Shown piece by piece: positions 35,701 to 48,195 of a DNA stretch of 64,000 bases (positions within the stretch are counted from its first letter, which is position 1; each line of letters begins with the position of its first letter). A model generated the notes under the pieces. That model saw only the letters and a list, made by a program, of their open reading frames with translations, was not told where the DNA came from and did no database searches. The DNA comes from Gloeophyllum trabeum ATCC 11539 (taxonomy: Eukaryota > Basidiomycota > Agaricomycetes > Gloeophyllales > Gloeophyllaceae): the NCBI RefSeq assembly GCF_000344685.1, contig NW_006920423.1, positions 776,277 through 840,276 on the forward strand, written 5' to 3'. The position numbers and the translations under genes are program-made.

Positions 35701-38700
35701 AGCAGTACAGCATTGATTACCTCTGGCGGAATCTCCGCCAGCCTGTTCAATTCGCTCCCGCGATCTCATCTCTGGTAGGAAAATATGGTGAAATGACGAG
35801 TTTTGTGGAGATCGCTCCGCATCCAGTCCTGACTCCTGTAGGCTTCATATTCTATCTTGCTTTCCATGTTGGACTAATGGATTCACACAGTATCTGAAAG
35901 CTCTTGGGGCTCATGAAGTTGTATCAGGGAGTAAGCGTCCGCCCTCGGCTCGGCACCTACAGTCCGGCGTCAAGCCGTACACCGAAGTCCACACTCTTCT
36001 GGAGTGTTTCGGTCAACTAATGCTTGCCGGAGTGAATTCGGTAAGCCATGACTTGAACTTGCACCGGCGGCCTCACGTCAGTCTGATTACTGCCCCATCC
36101 TAGATGAATCTTGCCCGGCTCAATGGGTGCCAACCGGACCGCGTCAAGGGTCCGGAATACCCTTTCCAGAAAAAATACCGGCCATTTGCCACACTGATCC
36201 CAAGCTATGCCGCGAAACGCCTTCCTCGCCACAGGCCGCTGAACAGTGAAAGATTGCGTGTCAGCCCTTTACTTCCAGAGCCTTGGATGGCTGATCACGT
36301 AGGTTATATCCGATGTTCCTCTGTTTGATTTCTCAGGTAGCGTTTGCAACAGATCATCGATGGAAGTGTGATTATTCCTGCCGCTGCTTACATGGAAATG
36401 CTCCTCGAGTTTCCCAACGTCACCGCTATTTATGACTGTAGTTTCGACGCCGCATGTGTTCTGGATCCTGCTGCATCACCAGTGACTATTGAGGTCAAGA
36501 AACTAGGAAACTTCGTCACTATCAAATCATCAGAGGGACTAGAAACAATGCAGGGGGACCTTAGTTGGACTGTGGCTGCGCCTATCTTCGACACTCAACA
36601 TGCTTGCGGAAAGCTGGGATATGGCATACCGCCCCTTGGACCTCGCACCATTAGCCATGTTGATATTGACGAAATTCTTGCCCGATGCCCTTATTCGCAC
36701 AGCAGAGAAGAACTCTATGATACTATCTTCGCTGTTGCTCAGTTTGGGCCTGAGTACGGCACTTTCCGCTTTCAAGATATGCGTACTTATACTGAGTCTT
36801 GCTCAATTTGCAGATTCAAGCGCATCAACCGGGCTGTCTCGAATGAATGGGAAACCATCTGTTGGATCCGTGGAAGCACGGGACTCAACCAGCGAGAGTA
36901 CCATGTGCATCCTACAATCCTTGGTTCGTATCACATCCTCGTACCACATCATGCGCCTAATGTCCTACTCTAGATGCCTGTATCCAAGGCGCTATCATTT
37001 TCAACCTACAGCACGAAAGGATAAATGTTGATAATGCCAACCGCGAATTCCTGCTTCCTCATAGCCTGGAGAGAGCCTTTCGCAACGACGGCAGCACTAC
37101 TCCTCTGAATCTTCCCGATGAGACCATGGTTTTGACCAGGCTCTTGGACTGGTCACCAGATCGGTGGATGTTGGATGCGTACATACTTGCGGAAAATGGA
37201 GATGTTCTATTCACTATTGAAGGTATACCGCTTGGTACATATCCACTTGCAATATTGCTTCTAACAGACTCGCATTGTTTGACTGCAAGGTATGTGGTTC
37301 GAAAAGGTGCAGCAAGGCTCGCTTTGGCCCGAGGCTCGGCTTGCCATGGAGTGGTATGTGAATCCCACCAATCTCTACCGGATAGATCACCAACCTCAGA
37401 TGAGGCAAACATACGCCCTCCCGAGAGATGAAGTTCTTGCCTCAAGAGTACTGAAGGGTATTTCATCCGAAGTCGAAGAAGTCGCCTTACTCCAGGCACT
37501 CGACCGCCTTGCTGTGAGCTGCACCCAGCATTTCGTATCGAGTTTGCCATTAGATTTTGCTGTTGCACTTCCTGACCGACAACGCTACCTGGAATGGTGT
37601 AGGTCCCAAACCTTGAAACACGCTGTAGAACCTCCCGAGAATGTGCTCTTCCCGCTGAAACTAAGGGAAAGATTCAGAGTGTTGTTTGAGCTCTCTGATC
37701 GGGTAGGCAAAGGCCAGAAAGGTTGTCACGACTTCCTTTTGCGTTCCAGGGACAGCACATTCACCCTTCCCCTCTTTGACAGAGATCTGCTTGGATTCCA
37801 CGGCCGCCGTCGATATCCTCTTCAGCGACGACATCATGTCACGCATCTACGAGTTCCCTCCATTCAGGGGACCCATTTTCGACTCAATCCCCCATGAATT
37901 TGTTCGGCTTGTCAATCGGATCAGGGCAGCAGGAAAACGTGTCCTCCGGATCTTGGAAGTTGGCGCTGGGACAGGCCGTCTGACAGCGATTTTGGGACAG
38001 GCATTTAATTCTGCAGATATTGCTGATGTTCACATTGACTATGTCTGCTCGGACATATCCATAGCTCTTGCGCAAGAGGCAGCTGCTCACTGCCCGTGGC
38101 TTACGGTGACACCTATGGCACTTGATCTCAATCTACCGCTGGGTGAACAAGGTGTCGACCTTGCCAGCTTTGACATCGTCACGGCTTTCGACGTAATCCA
38201 CGCGACACCGTCCATTCAGAGATCGATCGAGAGTCTCCGCAGCCTGCTCGTCCCCGGTGGCTATCTTGCTGTCATTGAACTTGATGGGAAGTGCTTCGAC
38301 ACCGAGGCAGCCGGTAGCATCTGTGAGTTTCTCGTGTGATGTATCGTTGTCTGTGCTGATCGCAACACCTTGGTCTTACACTAGGGATGGACTGGATCTT
38401 TGGGAGCTTCCGCGAATGGTTTGGAGTTTTGAATATGCGGGGACCTGCGGCTAAGCACTGTACGCTGGATCGGAAACAGTGGAATGATCTCCTATCCCGC
38501 TGTGGCTTCTCCTGTTTTTTCTATACCGCAGACAATCAGGCCAACATCGTGGACCACCTTATGTTCTTCGCACAGGCAACTGAAAGCACTACTACTTGCT
38601 CCTCGCATGGACAGTCAACTCCAATGGAGGGGGCATCATTTAGTGTTGCATCTTCTGACGACCGCAGTAATGGACTCGTGACCCCCCCAGACGACGTCGC

Positions 38701-41700
38701 CACAGGGCTTCCATCCCCGCTGAGGACAGATAAACCCAAGGATGACAAGATCTCTGATGACTCCCTGCAGTCTATGAAGCCCAGTTCCCCTCCTACGACA
38801 GGACCACTTACCCCAGCGCCTAGTCTCCATGATGTACCATCTGAGTCCGTCTCAATCGTCACTGCGCTCCAAACGGCATCACCGACTCGGGATGCATCGA
38901 TCCGCACCCTGGTGCACTCCTTTAAAGCCGGCGACGAGTTGGCCATGGTGTCGTTCTTTTCAAGTCTCGATACAGGAATCGACTACACAATCTGGCTCCA
39001 TGCAACTACGAATGAAGATGATGCCACAATCATCGGCTTGACGCGTTCTGTACGACACGAATTCGGGATGTTCAAGATACGTTTGGCTCTTTTCGACTCA
39101 AGCTGGTCGGCTGCTCGTCGGAACCAGTTCATCCATGCGCATCTCATCCCTCTGCCATGGATTGATGCGGAAGTATTGGTGGACAAGACTGGGTCAATCA
39201 GCGTTCCACGGATCGTTGCTGAATCCGCCCCATCGACTACCGTTTGCATAGGTGAAAACCCTGTATGCTTCGGAGTGGAGTCACGGAAGGTTACGCTGTG
39301 GCGGGCATTCCCACCTCCACTTGGTCCAAATGACGTTGAAGTACAAGTATCTGGAATTTGCATCTCGTCGATCTTCGAAAATACGGCGGAATTCTCAGGC
39401 AGGTTATCTGCTCTAGGATCTGAGGTCAATGGAAGCAAATATTACATTGGCCAGAGGTGGGTTGTTGTTCATTTAGCGAAACTTCCAAGCTTATTCAAAT
39501 GTCCGGACGTCCAGAGTTTGTGGCATTGCATGTTCTCCCAAGGGAAGTGTGATCGTGACGGACGCTTCTCATGTTGTTGCAATACCAGACACCTGGAGCC
39601 TCTTCTCCGCTGCTGCCACTGTCGGCCGCATAGCTCTTTCTAGCGTCGTAGGTGCCGTTGTTCAGCCTGCGTGTTCAAGGCAGACTCACGTCATCTTCCA
39701 TGCCGGTTCCGGTTCATCTGCTGCTGAAACTGTCTATCGGGCAATTCACAGCAAGAAAAGGATCGATATCTACGTTACCGCTGACCCTCCTGTGGCTGGG
39801 ATCTTCACTGAACACGGACAGGTAGTGGTCCCGACATCAGACACTGCTGCTTGGAGTCTTTCTATCCGCCAATGGTGCCCTGCCGGGTCGCAGTACGCAC
39901 TCATATTCGATTGCACCGAAGACATTCTACGAGAAACTCTTTCTCTTCTCGGACCGCGTGGTACTCTAGTATGCGTTGGAGTCAACGAATCTGTTGCCCC
40001 CGGCAATCTGAAACCATCTCAAAGATTTCTTTCCATCTCGCACGAAGAGCTGGCAAGCGACTTGCCCTTAGAGGACTACATCCCTGACATCGACACCGCC
40101 CTGGCTGCGGAACTAATTCCTGCATATTCTGTAGTGTCTCTACGGCACCTGCAGTCGGCGAATGTCCATAAACTAGTTACCTCTCGTCAAGGACCAGTCT
40201 TGGTGGATTTCGAGCAGAAGTGTCCGAACCTACGCGTCCTGAAAGGTGGTGTAATGCCTGGCACCCATGCGTTCGATCCCCGCAAATCGTACGTGCTGAT
40301 TGGTGGCATGGGGAGCTTGGGAGTTGTCCTCGCCAGAATGATCATTGAAATGGGTGCTCGTCATGTGGTTCTTACCTCGCGATCCGGAGAGGTATGTTCT
40401 GTGCTATCATCACAAACGTGCTCTAATTTTGTGCAAACAACAGAACCTCCCGGATGGCAGGCTGATCAGAGAAAAGAGAATCGTCCGTTGGCTTCGTAGC
40501 CTTCCTGGCGTGCGAGTCGACCTTGAGGCTCTTGATTGTCTTGACGCGGAGAACACAAAAGATCTTTTCCGCTCCCTTCCCAACCCTGTTGGCGGCGTCT
40601 TCCATCTCGCTGTATGCCTCAATGATTCATTGGTGGGTTTGCATTCGTAGTGTCACTCGTAGCAATTATTGATCCCCTGCAGTTCACGAATCTCACAACA
40701 GAAGAAGACTGGAGCAAAGGTGATACGTACCCTGGGCAGCTATAAGAGACATGGCTTACCTCTAGTCGTCTTCAGTTTATGATGTCAAAGTCAAAGGTTT
40801 CCGGATCCTTCTAGACGCTATTAATCACAAAGACGTGGATTTCCTCGTACTTGCATCGAGTATGGCTGCGACCGTGGGATCTCCGGGCCAAGCAAACTAT
40901 GCTGCGTGAGCATTCATGCTACTAGTCACTTCATCGCGTCGGAAGCTGCTTATCCTCTCTTAGTGCACAAACGTGGATGGAAGCCATCGCCACAAAGATC
41001 CCGAATGCGACTACCATTGCAGTGCCCCCCCTTGTATTTGAGCTCCTTTGTCTTGTCGCCGTCCATAACTGAAATAGTACTATAGGTTGATGGTGGTGTG
41101 TTCGTCAGGGCAATGCCCAAGGGCAGTCGCAACGCAGCGCTTGATAGATATACTGCCTTGGGCATGAGTGGATATCAGCTGGCACATCACTGCGTAGAAG
41201 CCATCTGGTCTATTGGTACTGAGAGACCTATGTCTAACTACATACCTTCCACCGACTGGAAGATGCTGTTGGAACGTGCGTTACTTCATCTTAACGACCT
41301 CTGACGCTATACTGATTGGACTGCCACGAAACGGAACCAGTCTCCACCCAAGAATATACGCAATCGCTAATACGACATTTGGTCTCTAAGGACACTACTC
41401 GTTCATCCCGGAAAAACAGTGAAGAGCAGACAATTCGGGGCGCTTGTGCCGCTGTTCTCGCATTGGAGCCCTGCGACATCGATGATAGCGTCCCTCTCTC
41501 GAGCTACGGCCTCGATTCGCTCACCTCAGTGCGGCTCTCCGGCCTTCTGAAACAGCACTTTGGGATCGCAGTAACGCAAATGCAGCTTCTGGGCGGCAGC
41601 ATGACCGTCGCCCGGCTGGAAACTATGCGGGAGGAACAGGTTTCCGCCAATGCGGTCTCCGGAGTCCAAGCCTCTGATGCCAGCGACGAGCCCGAGGACA

Positions 41701-42644
41701 CTCTGCAAGAGGATATGGCAAACACTGTCGTCCGTCTGAATGATGCCAAGGAAGGGAAGCCCGTCTTCATTATACATGGAGCCGGCGGAGGAGTTCTCAT
41801 CCTGCAGAAGATGGCGAAGTTGCTCAGCTTCCCTGTATACGGCGTTCAAGATACCGCAGAAGCTCCGGTCACCGGTACCCTTCGTCGTCTCTCATCATTC
41901 TACCTGCAGAAGATCAGAGAAAAGCAACCTCATGGTCCGTACCGGTTAGCGGGGTTCAGCTTTGGTATGTGCATCCCGTTTGCTGGTTGGTGTCAAAGTT
42001 CGTAACGCCGGCGGGACTTTGCCAGGTACTGCAATGGCGCTTGATATCGCTGTCATACTCCGGGACGAGGGCGAGGAGGTAGAGTCAATCGTCATGATTG
42101 ACGGATCTCCGACACTCTTTGAGCGGCCGAGCTTCAGCCAGTATACGCTATCTCAAGTTTCAAGCGGGGATATCCGCAATGACGTGAGTCGTTACGATCC
42201 CGAGTAACTGATGGTCAACTGACTCCTTTGCAGATCATGGACATGATCGAAGATATGGCGCACGCCGGGATCTTGGACCACGCCGAGGATCTACCGTCGC
42301 AGTTTTCAGGTCATCTTATCAAAGGGGTAACGGGTTCTCCTTGGATTCGTCGCTTCTGTTCTGCCTATACGGCACATCTGCTCATGGGAGTTCGTGCGAC
42401 GATGTCACGACTCAAGGTTCTCGAATCCCCGTCGCAACAGTCGTCGTGGCCAACAGAACATACCGTCCTTATCAAGGCGACGAACGGCGTAGCCACGCAA
42501 AGCTACGTCCAAGGAGCGTCCCCCTTATTTGATCTTGACAAGTACACCAAAAAGGTGAAGGTCTATGAGCTGGACGGCTCTCATTTCAGTATCCTGCACC
42601 CGCGTACAGGTATTGCTGATGTTATGGCACATATCTACCAGTAA
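32767..42644 (+). CDS. Highly reducing-type iterative polyketide synthase with terminal thioesterase (KS-AT-DH-MT-psiER-KR-ACP-TE)
   Basis: Twenty-seven exons, all phase-consistent, about 2,805 aa. Exon starts include 32767, 32896, 33118, 33235, 33643, 33807, 34206, 34286, 34512, 34917, 35268, 35891, 36104, 36353, 36974, 37290, 37783, 38385, 39515, 40444, 40683, 40776, 40964, 41086, 41341, 42026, 42234. KS (20-430): Cys in DTACSSS (about 185), HGTGT, NIGH. AT: GHSLGE (about 632). DH: HIIDGSVIIP at 953-962 and HPTILDACIQ (about 1140). C-methyltransferase: LEVGAGTGRL (about 1434). Then an ER-like region whose nucleotide loop reads HAGSGSSAAE and looks inactive. KR: LIGGMGSLG (about 2172), SSMAATVGSPGQANYAA. 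ACP: GLDSLTS (about 2470). TE: Ser in GFSFG (about 2618), LDGSHFS histidine (about 2788). A C-methylated polyene or enoyl acid is the inferred product class. Only the donor of exon 16 (37721 or 37742) is undecided. Confidence 0.93.
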
Positions 42645-42936
42645 CAGCACGAAAAGGCCCCTATTGTACGGTCGGTGTCGACTCGGTTTCCTGACAATCC
42701 TAGCACTGCTGGAGTCTTCGTTATCTTACCTGCGTAGTATCGCGTCTAATATATACGGGTCCTCATACACTGTCATACAGTGTAGCCCGAGGGTGCACAT
42801 AAGTCAAACTAAGTGATCGTACTCCGAAAAGTGATCACGCTATGCATGTACACCAAACACACATCATGAATATGCCGCGCCCATCTCGAATGAATGGTAA
42901 ATAGTGCCACCGCCTCCACTGTGACTTCGCTATCCA

Positions 42937-45900
42937 TTACCACCCAAACATTGTCTCAGCATCCTTGAATCCCCACTTCTCCAAGTTCGGCTTTCCTGCC
43001 TTCTCCACGAGACCCGGAGGCCCGCAGACGAACACGGCTGTGTCATTAGCAGGCTCGAACATCTTCTCCTATTTAAGCGGAGCATCATTGCAAGTGCATC
43101 TATCGTGAAGTAGAAACATCTGCGAACCTTCATCAGCTTTTCGTCAAAATGCCCCGAACCTCCATGTTTCTTCCACTCGTTCTCATTCTTCGGATGACTG
43201 AGAACGTTCCAGATCTCAAATTGACCGTCACTCTGCTCCGCGAGCTTATCGAGCTCGTCGAAGAGAAGGATGTCATCTTCCGTGTTGTTGCAATTGACTA
43301 GCTTGAGTTTCGTATCGTCCGATCTATCGTACACAATAGCGTGTATAAGCTGGTAATGGGGCGTGATGCCCGATCCGCCTGCGAGGAGATTGATCCTGCT
43401 GAATTGGAATTCTTTTCCGTCGACCGTGAATTTCCCCTTGCCAAGATACATGATCTCGCCCATGGGTCCCTTTGCATCGATCTGCTCTCCCACTTTGATG
43501 CAATCGAGGTAATTTCCGATGGTACCTCCGGGCGGGAATTTCCCCTTCTCGTCCGGGAAATACCTGCAAGTGAAAATGAACAATCCGTCTTCGTCCGTGA
43601 CAAAGACGACAACGCACGTCTTCACGACTAGCTCAAACGTGCCATCATCCTCAGAAGCCAGGATAGGCCTCGTCGGAGTATATGGACGAGTAACCATCTG
43701 GTCTCTGAAGTGCGCTCCCTGGGTGCGTCAGACTGTGCTGGACTAGGAATGTTCCATGTCTGTACTCACTATGATCACATGATTGCCGATGGGCAGACCA
43801 AGCTTACCGGGCTTCCCGTCTTTGCCCTTGGGCATTTCAAAGACGTATCGCCTAGTATCACTGGACAGCTCTTTTCTCTCGATCAAGGTGACTGGGCACC
43901 AGCTGCATAGTGGTAAACTTCTGCACGTCCCACTCGCAGTGATGCAGAGGACTGACCTGTATTTCTGCATAGGATATCCTTCCCTTGCCTGAGCGTCCTT
44001 TTCCCGAGCTTCTTGTGCACGCTTCGCATCTTCCTAACAAAGACACATCACATAAAATGCTCCTACGCCAGCCTCACGATGCATACCTTCATCAATTCAA
44101 TGCCCTTCTTCGTGAGCGTCCCGATGTAACACTCATCCCGTTTTCTGAACGATTGGTCAATGGTCAAGTCACTACGGTAAAAGAGGATTCCTCACTGATT
44201 AGCATAATCATCGTGGATACTGACAGAGATTCTTAATGAGAAGAGAACGGCACAAAGCGAAGTGCGACGGCCCACCTGTTATAATCGAGCGTAGTCTCCG
44301 TATGACATTTGCCGGCATGCTATAGAGGGTAAGCATCGTCTTCGATCGTGTCTAAAGCATGCACCCTCTCACTGGAAGAATGGCATTGGCTCCGCCAGGG
44401 TGCCAGCTTAATACGGACGTCACGTCGTACACTTTATTGTTGATCACCTGCATCGACAGGAGGTCACAGTCAATCCGACACCAGAGAATTTGCAAAGAGA
44501 GATAACGTACAAGCCAGCAATCATCCTTACTCGCATGCTTTGCCACCTCCTCGACCGTAAACTGTTCATCATCGTCCCCGCCTTCCGCGGCCTTCTCGTC
44601 TGCGTCGATCCTCGCCTGCTCATTGGGCGAAGGCTTCATCCACCCATCGTCGGACAACGGCACTGTCGGATGAATCCACTTCTGCACCAGTTTCCCTGAC
44701 TCTCTGTCCCTGATCATCGTCGACTGGACCGCGAAGATGGAGTTGTTCATCATGCCCGAGATATTCCACGTCTGTAACGAGAGAAGTGCGCATATAAACG
44801 CGTCATATGGAGCAAGAGAGTACACCCACGATATGGTCAGGCTGTGTGTTCTGCGAGTATGGAAACCGCGTCATCGGCAGGTGTAAAGAAACGAACGGTC
44901 CTACACAACCCCACCTTCGAAACATCCCAAGCTCGACACCGAATCTCCTTCGCCGCGATCATGTCTTCGATCTTGACATCGCAGTACCAGTGCATCCAAG
45001 TCCAGTACTTGCGCCCGTGGCGGAGCGGCGCATCAGGGAACCGACTGTACCGGTTGCCACTCCAAAATTACGACGTTGTCTTGTTGAAGGCGCAGTAACG
45101 TACCGGAAGCAGTACCTCCACGTCTTGCCCTCGTCCAGACTCACTTCCATTTTCGTTATCTCCGTCCCTCCACCGGCGTATGCGTAACCTTGGATTTTAT
45201 ACTACATAGTTAATACGTCAGCCCGGATACGCCTTAAGGCACATTCACGAAATGAGGAAAGAGAGGCGTTACGCACAGTATCTTGCTCCAGGCTAATCTG
45301 CTCTCCATGAGCCGGATGACATATAACACTGTTCAAGATCTGTTCGTAGCACGCCGTGGACGGGTGATGGTAGAAGACCTGTCGAACCAGGCCATTCTAC
45401 TCAGTCGCACGTATGAACTACCAATAAAACTAAAACCACCTTCGCCAAGAGACTGTCCTGCTCCGTAACAAAGGACGGAAGCACACGACTGCACTCCTTC
45501 AGCTGCACATTATCGCATACTAGTGCGTCACTTACTTATCCCATACCTAAACCCAGTCGTCAGCAAACTCCCTCAACCGAGGATACAATCACTGACATGG
45601 TACCAATTCTTACTCTCCTCCTCGCTTATCCACACCTTCTTCAACCATTTCACCGCCCGTCCCCCGACAAATCCGGGAATAATCGAGCGCAGCGGGTACC
45701 CATGGTCCGGGTGCAGCACCCTCCCGTTCATCTCGTACGCCAGCATGACGTCGTTCGTCTTATCCATTGCGTACATGAAGGGGATTGACGTGCCGTACGG
45801 TCCGCTGGAGCAGTTGTCCGCCCCTGATAGTCGATCATAAGACTAGAACAACGAAGAGCGTGTGTAATACGAATTATACCTTCGTAGTGGACGTACCACC

Positions 45901-47700
45901 TCTTTCCTGGAGGCGGGCTCTCAGGTGCTCCGCACGCAATGAGCAGGTCTCTCAACAAGACGCCCTTCCAGTAGACACAGCTCGTCGCCCCGGCACCCCA
46001 GCCATATCCTTTGGATTTCTACGGCACGGATATCACCATTACTTCGCTATAACATAGAGAGCATATACTAGCCTTGATCAGGTTAACTTCCGCCCTCCTA
46101 TTGCCGTCGCAGGCGATAGTAACGGGGATACAGACTCCTTGCATTTCAGCCAGTTCGTCCATGCTGAAGTTCCTGGCATGCGGCAGGATGTCCGACGGGT
46201 CAGAAAACACGTTCAGTGTATGCGTCTCCCAGTTGAGTTTGGGTACTTCGCCTAAGCAAGCGTACCATCCGGAGAATGGCATTGTCAAACCAGCTTTCGC
46301 GACAATGAGGACACTGACCGTGACTACGAACGTAATGCAATCTCGTCGGAGTGATCAAACCAGCGTCGAATAGCATACTCAGGGGAGGCTCCGCGTTGAG
46401 TGGACTCTTTCCCGTCAGACGGATTAGCGCCGGCGAGCGCGGAATCCTGCACCGCTGTTTAACAAGAGCCATGCAAGGGATTGACACGCCATGTCTCACC
46501 AGTTATCTGGGATGAACTGATCATCTTCTGCGATGTACATCTCGAGGTTATCCGGAGGCGTGGGCTCGACTACAATCCCGTCACTACTGAGTTGTCGGAC
46601 TAAGCTGCAGATGTGGACGGTGCGAAGACCTACTGGTTTCTCAGAGCCGACATGTGTTTCTCTTCCTCGATGATATGGTTGATGAACTCTTCCTCCTCTT
46701 TGTTCCTCTGTATATGGTGCGTGACGGGAGTTTGGTCGCATCCGGACTTGGGAACTTACGGGCTTATGCTCTTGCTCTTTTTGTTCCTTCTTTTCCTTTT
46801 CGCCGTCCTTCGCCTTGTCCTCGTCGCCTCCAGACTTCTCCCTTAAGCAGTGTTTGTGGGCTGGAATGCACGGTTAAGTACCTACCTCCTTGTTATCTTC
46901 CGTCTCTTCGTCGTTCCCTCGTTTCTCATCCGCTGAATTTGTCTCTGGCGACAATATTCGGGGACTATATGCGCAAAGAATCGGCACAGAATCTCACCCT
47001 TCTCGCGCTCCTGTTTCTTCTTTTCAGCATTCTCCCTTTCCTTCTCCTGTTTCTCCTTCCTGTCCTTCTCAGCGTCCGCCTTTTTCTCCTCATCCGTTTT
47101 CCAATCCTTGATGTCAGCCTCAGTCTACCAACATGTCAGACCACGCGCATACACCAGCCGAAAAGCGGCAAAACCAACCGTAGGCAGCACAAACCTCGCC
47201 AGGGCATGCCTGGACCCCGGCCCATCCCCATTCACAAACTTATAATTCACGTAAGCGGCCTTCGCATCCCTCACGCTCCAGATCTTCCTCCCCCCGTTCT
47301 CATCCACTCCCTCCTTGATGCACCGCGCGACCTCCCTCTCCAAATCATACAGCTCCTGCGGCTCCAGCGGGCTCTCACGCGAGTGTTGCGCGTGCGGGTC
47401 CTCCGAAATGCCCGCGCGCCGTCCATCGAGGCGCGCGTGTCCCGACTCCGCGGTCAAGCTGTGTGGGTTGGTGGTGTAGTGCTTCTCTTCGTGCTTGACT
47501 TCGTGCGGGGTCGCGTGCCGGTAGGAGGAGTTCGGCTTTAGGGAGACGGGGTGTCCCCCTGGGCCAGTGTAGTCCACAGGATAACCTTTGAAAGTACGTT
47601 TAGTGAGGTGCATCATATGCTATGAATACTGGGGGGAAGGCGAGTGGGACTCACGCTGTTCATAGTCGATATACTGCTTGTTGCTGTCTGACTGAGACAT
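42937..47700 (-). CDS. nar1: Assimilatory nitrate reductase (Mo-pterin / cytochrome b5 / FAD-NAD(P)H)
   Basis: Reduces nitrate to nitrite in the cytosol. Multi-exon, roughly 1,000 aa; ATG at 47700 (MSQSDSNKQYIDYEQ), stop TAA at 42937-42939. Order: N-terminal region (RYPVDYTGPGGHP ... GSRHALA), a Lys/Glu-rich segment, DDQFIPDNW, then the Mo domain starting RLTGKSPLNAEPPLSMLFD with the molybdenum-ligand cysteine in TIACDGNRRAEV and GYGWGAGA. Dimer domain: GTEITKMEVSLDEGKTW, YWTWMHWYCDV, WNISGMMNN. Cytochrome b5: VEEVAKHASKDDCW, axial histidines in SWHPGG and SIHDDYA. FAD: RPYTPTRP and GGTIGNYLDCIKVGE; NAD(P)H: LLAGGSGITPHYQLI and FVCGPPGLVEK; terminal MFGW. No nitrite reductase or nitrate transporter is adjacent, unlike the usual fungal nitrate cluster. 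Exon edges in the charged N-terminal part (46500-47150) are less certain. Confidence 0.9.
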
Positions 47701-48195
47701 TGCGGGGGAAGGAGGGGAGCGCGGGGAAAGCCTGCCTCGCGGACTTTTATATGTCGGGCCGTGACGGGGCAAGGGAAAGTGTGAAGGGAAGTGATCATGA
47801 TGCAAACCCAGTATGACACTCGAGCAGACTCCACCTCGATGAGGAAAAGCCGCTTCCCCATTTGGACGCAATAGAACCATTGTAAGTGCATCGCAGATTG
47901 GCTACCGCCGACGCCACCGATTCAAGGACTTTGTAGCCCTGAAAGCTTCAGCAATTCATTTTGCAGCAATGGTGCGGAAAGGTGTCCAGCACAGAGCGTT
48001 GCGGACACCTGACGAATAGGGTTTGTCCCGGTCAGAGACGGAAACCCTAACCTTACCACGTGCTGAGGCGGCTCATAAAGCGACACGAAAGCCATGATTT
48101 TATGCCGAGCCACAGATCGCGGGTACGAAGGAGCTAAGACGTGTATATCATACAACCCAGTATAACTCTCGAGGCGATTTAACTGACTCTACTCA
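47701..48195. promoter_or_regulatory. Upstream region of nitrate reductase
   Basis: 495 bp between the nitrate reductase start and the 3' end of the membrane-protein gene. It contains a telomere-like word AAACCCTAA at 48042-48050. No clear NirA-type site was seen by eye. Confidence 0.4.

Noticed and set aside
46654..47541. 295-codon plus-strand frame rich in Leu, Phe and Pro
   Set aside because: It is the exact antisense of the Lys/Glu-rich N-terminal part of nitrate reductase, which explains its composition.
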